64,000 nucleotides of DNA, taken from Branchiostoma floridae. Taxonomy: Eukaryota > Chordata > Leptocardii > Amphioxiformes > Branchiostomatidae. Made by a program: the position numbers and the translations under genes. The notes below the pieces were generated by a model. The model saw only the letters and a list, made by a program, of their open reading frames with translations, did not search any database and was not told the DNA's origin. The stretch lies in assembly GCF_000003815.2 (NCBI RefSeq), contig NC_049993.1, forward strand, positions 11,057,026 through 11,121,025, read 5' to 3'. Positions within the stretch are counted from its first letter, which is position 1, and each line of letters opens with the position of its first letter. This document shows, one piece after another, positions 61,491 through 64,000 of this stretch.

Positions 61491-62497
61491 TGGGGCTTCT
61501 CTTGTTTGTCTGTCTGTTCTTCTGTCTGTGTTTCCACAAACATCCCGATATACAAAAGGTTGTGGTACAGTATTGTGTGTGAGTAGGTTGACAGTTTTCA
61601 GATGAAACTGCCCCAAGAGTTTAGTGGACAATTGTTGACCACAGGAGAAGTGCTTTTCCATACTGGGTTGTGTCAAATAAAATGTTGTGTATTTTAGAGC
61701 AGAGCCTTATTCTGCAACTTTTCGTTTCCTTGTTATCAGGAACTACACGCTCTTTAGGAGGTCACAGGATGGGAACTTTCGTACCAAGAAAGCTGGAACC
61801 TCCTTTTTCTTTTAGTTTCATAATTCATTTCCCACTGGGCACAGCCAGGAACTAAATTCTTACTGAGTCATCATCTCACAACAGAAATAGGAAAAGCAGC
61901 TGCGATGATAGTCAAATTACAACATGTAAGATACAGCAATACTTAACTTTGCCTTCTCGCCCAAACTGTATAATTTTTGGGAGGGGGATATATTGCATAG
62001 TGACTAATGTAATAGAGGAAAACATTCAAATTGGTTTTTCTCTGCAGTTATCTCTGTATCAATATTCTAAATTCTAGTGATTGTAGTCGTAGTAACAACA
62101 CTGTTAGTACATCATGCATGGCTATTTTTTTTTGAGTATCTGTATAAATACAACTAGCAACTTTGTCCCACAGAAACCAGTGATATGACAGCTAGATGAG
62201 TACCAGATGTACCCTGTCATGATTGATGTCCCACTTGCATGACCAGAATCATCTGTTCTCACAACTATCCCTGACAACAGTCTTGTTTATCCATTAGATA
62301 CACCATGCTCATCCCCTGAGTCATCCTTCCTGATGAAATCTTACCTAGGATGAAGCTGAAACTATCCTAACGGTTCTGTTTCCTCAACACCACGCTTCCG
62401 GGAGGGGACCAAACGGTTCCAGCTGGTTCTGAAGGATTCTTTCATTGATTCGAGCTGACAAAAGCAGAACAAGAACTTCACTATTGTTATCTTATGT

Positions 62498-62764
62498 TTA
62501 TTCATGTTTTTTCCTGTTGCTTGAAGTTTTCACATCGATTGATACTTTATTAGGATTCCACTTGAATGTCCTTATGGTAATATCTATGGTCCTATCAAAC
62601 AGCCTTTGTGGGTCCATCCGTAATCCAATTTTTTCCTCCAAATTGTCTAGACCATTTCCGCCACTATCATCACTCATTAAGACTGGGCTAGAGTTTTCTA
62701 TGGAAGATCTGAAAGTATCAGTACAAATAAGACAGAGGATTAGCACATGTGATGTAAAACCCAC
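62498..62764 (-). other. Unassigned open frame
   Basis: An 88-codon frame. The part after an acceptor-like gatactttcag near 62,710 reads SSIENSSPVLMSDDSGGNGL, DNLEEKIGLRMDPQRLF and DRTIDITIRTFKWNPNKVS. Its composition is protein-like, but I recognise no family. It could be a retroelement fragment or a chance frame. Confidence 0.2.
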
Positions 62765-64000
62765 TTATACGCAGGGGTGACCCAATGGCTAAATATACTA
62801 ACCACAGTGAAGCCTTATTGCACTTCTCGCTAACGAAAAAGCATCTTCAGCTGAGGTTGATCAGAAAGAAGACATATCACTTCTAAACACCAAAAAGTTT
62901 TTCCTGCTTTCAAATTCCTCTTACACCTGCAAAACTTTTGCTCCTTGCTTTTTAGCTTTTAGCTAGTCCTAACATTCTTCGCCTCAACAAATGAAGTCCA
63001 TTTCATCTTTCAAACCTTAACTTAATTTTATTGAGAGGAATCTGTGCTGATAAAAAACACAAACAGGACACTAGATTCTAAGAAATAGTAGTAACGTCCT
63101 AACCCATGACTCATCCCCCCATGCAACAACTCACTCTGTCACAAACAGTTCCATTAATCTAAATGTCATGACCCCTTCTCTCTAAACCCCAGTTCCCAGC
63201 CAAACATGTTGACAACTTTCTGCCTCCTGTAGAAAAACAGCCCTGTAAAAAACACCCTGCTCTCTTCTGATTGGTTCAATTAGAGATACTCAAATTTGGT
63301 AGGATACTTCAAAACTTTTACAGAAAATAACAAACATGACCAAGTAACCAAATCCAAAGTTGAAAAACATCAAAATTGGTTTCAAGTTTAAAAACAGAAT
63401 TGTCTGGAATTCCATCATAAGCGATTGTTTTCTCTGTTTATCCCTGTCTCATATTGCTTCTGGAGCTATCAAATTGTTTGTTACATACCTTACCCATAAA
63501 AGCAATTAGAACAAAACACAGTAATCTTCTATTGACCAATCAGAGAGGTGTGCATACATTATTTAATAGAGGGCATGTCAGAGGATGTTTATACAGTGCA
63601 GGTTGTTTTCAAGTTAAAACCAACCTTTTGCCCCCGGCCTTTGTTCAAGGTTAGTTTCCTGCCTGCTCTACTGACCTTTTCTTGTCAACAGATTATGAAA
63701 AAGCCTCTCCTGGGCACCATCAAGTCACTTACCTGTTTCAAAGGCCAGTTCATATGAACTTAAGTAACCCTCATGAACTTCACGCACTCTGTACCACTTT
63801 TCTATACTTAGTGGTTAGGAAAAACAGAATACCATCAAGATCAAGTTGATTCCATTGGAATAAAGGTAGGTGCTATGACAAATGCACTTAGTGAGAATAA
63901 AGTTGTGATAGAGTCCATTCCAAGACACCATGCGGATGTTTGTGGCCATTCTTTAGAATTGATTTTAAAGTTTTGCAATTATATGTCTAGGACATTTGAT

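Larger units (their letters stand above)
38201..64000 (-). other. Gene span (partial): Nuclear Factor I transcription factor
   Basis: Ten exons encode 477 residues in one continuous frame from just after the DNA-binding domain to a stop at 42,876. Vertebrate NFIA/B/C/X proteins share the order SSGVF..(S/A)ELxRxxxTPI, DLES.(S/T)YYSM, RRSL, R.PGSGSQSS-like, QQPG.Y..HP.(I/L)R(Y/F)H, (E/D)FVQ(L/V)VC, MLPPPPPPPMARPV and AAS.xS..(T/P)S...NR. NFI binds TTGGC(N5)GCCAA as a dimer, and this part is the transactivation region. The DNA-binding exon is absent and must lie above 64,000. All introns found are phase 0 or 1. Confidence 0.93.
54967..64000 (-). other. NFI intron (upstream end outside window)
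   Basis: More than 9 kb without an exon matching the NFI DNA-binding domain on either strand. It contains a CA microsatellite, a 50-bp minisatellite, a tandem duplication, an assembly gap and one unassigned minus ORF (62,498-62,764). Confidence 0.7.

Noticed and set aside
55000-64000. NFI DNA-binding-domain exon
   Set aside because: I looked on the minus strand for the expected large exon with its Cys/Trp/Lys-rich domain and found none. It must lie beyond the window.

Overview
The window is animal genomic DNA. It is AT-rich, intron-dense and crowded with small transposons. Two recognisable genes lie on the minus strand, and no bacterial-style operon, rRNA or canonical tRNA gene was seen. Cephalochordate (amphioxus, Branchiostoma-like) origin is inferred from short exons, one undivided NFI gene close to vertebrate NFIs, many acatgta-type motifs, and a hairpin MITE of a kind I associate with amphioxus. 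Species cannot be assigned from sequence alone.

Gene 1 (about 29.1 kb down to 14.1 kb, minus strand) is a PLP-dependent L-serine/threonine dehydratase (threonine ammonia-lyase, serine racemase-like fold type II) with a C-terminal ACT-like domain. Ten coding exons give 414 residues that join in phase. They carry the SFKERGA Schiff-base lysine, the SAGNHA loop, the GGGGL phosphate loop and an LCGGN motif. The shared part stops inside the ACT domain, after its SDIFSVQ strand. Four tandem alternative last exons (A-D at 20.7, 19.1, 17.1 and 15.6 kb) follow. Each begins in phase 0 with a (T/A/V)K..VETR strand, continues with a helix and an (I/W)WG-type last strand, and ends in its own stop codon. 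This is the most striking feature of the window. A non-coding first exon with paired CCAAT boxes lies at about 29.1 kb, and a possible alternative coding first exon lies at 31.7-31.9 kb.

Gene 2 (from beyond 64 kb down to about 38.2 kb, minus strand) is the C-terminal part of a Nuclear Factor I transcription factor. Ten coding exons (54,966 to 42,876) encode 477 residues and match vertebrate NFI proteins from just after the DNA-binding domain through the proline-rich region. The coding sequence then continues into a roughly 100-residue C-terminal extension. The DNA-binding-domain exon is not in the window and must lie above 64,000. A long 3' UTR, about 4.6 kb, is inferred.

Between and around the genes are a tRNA-derived SINE, hAT-like elements with intact 8-9 bp target duplications, a Harbinger-like element with a TTA duplication and a partial second copy, a palindromic MITE close to an NFI splice donor, several minisatellites, a 600-bp inverted repeat with divergent related ORFs, two hammerhead-like repeat motifs, and a 101-N assembly gap flanked by inverted repeats. 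The first 14 kb shows no gene I can support.
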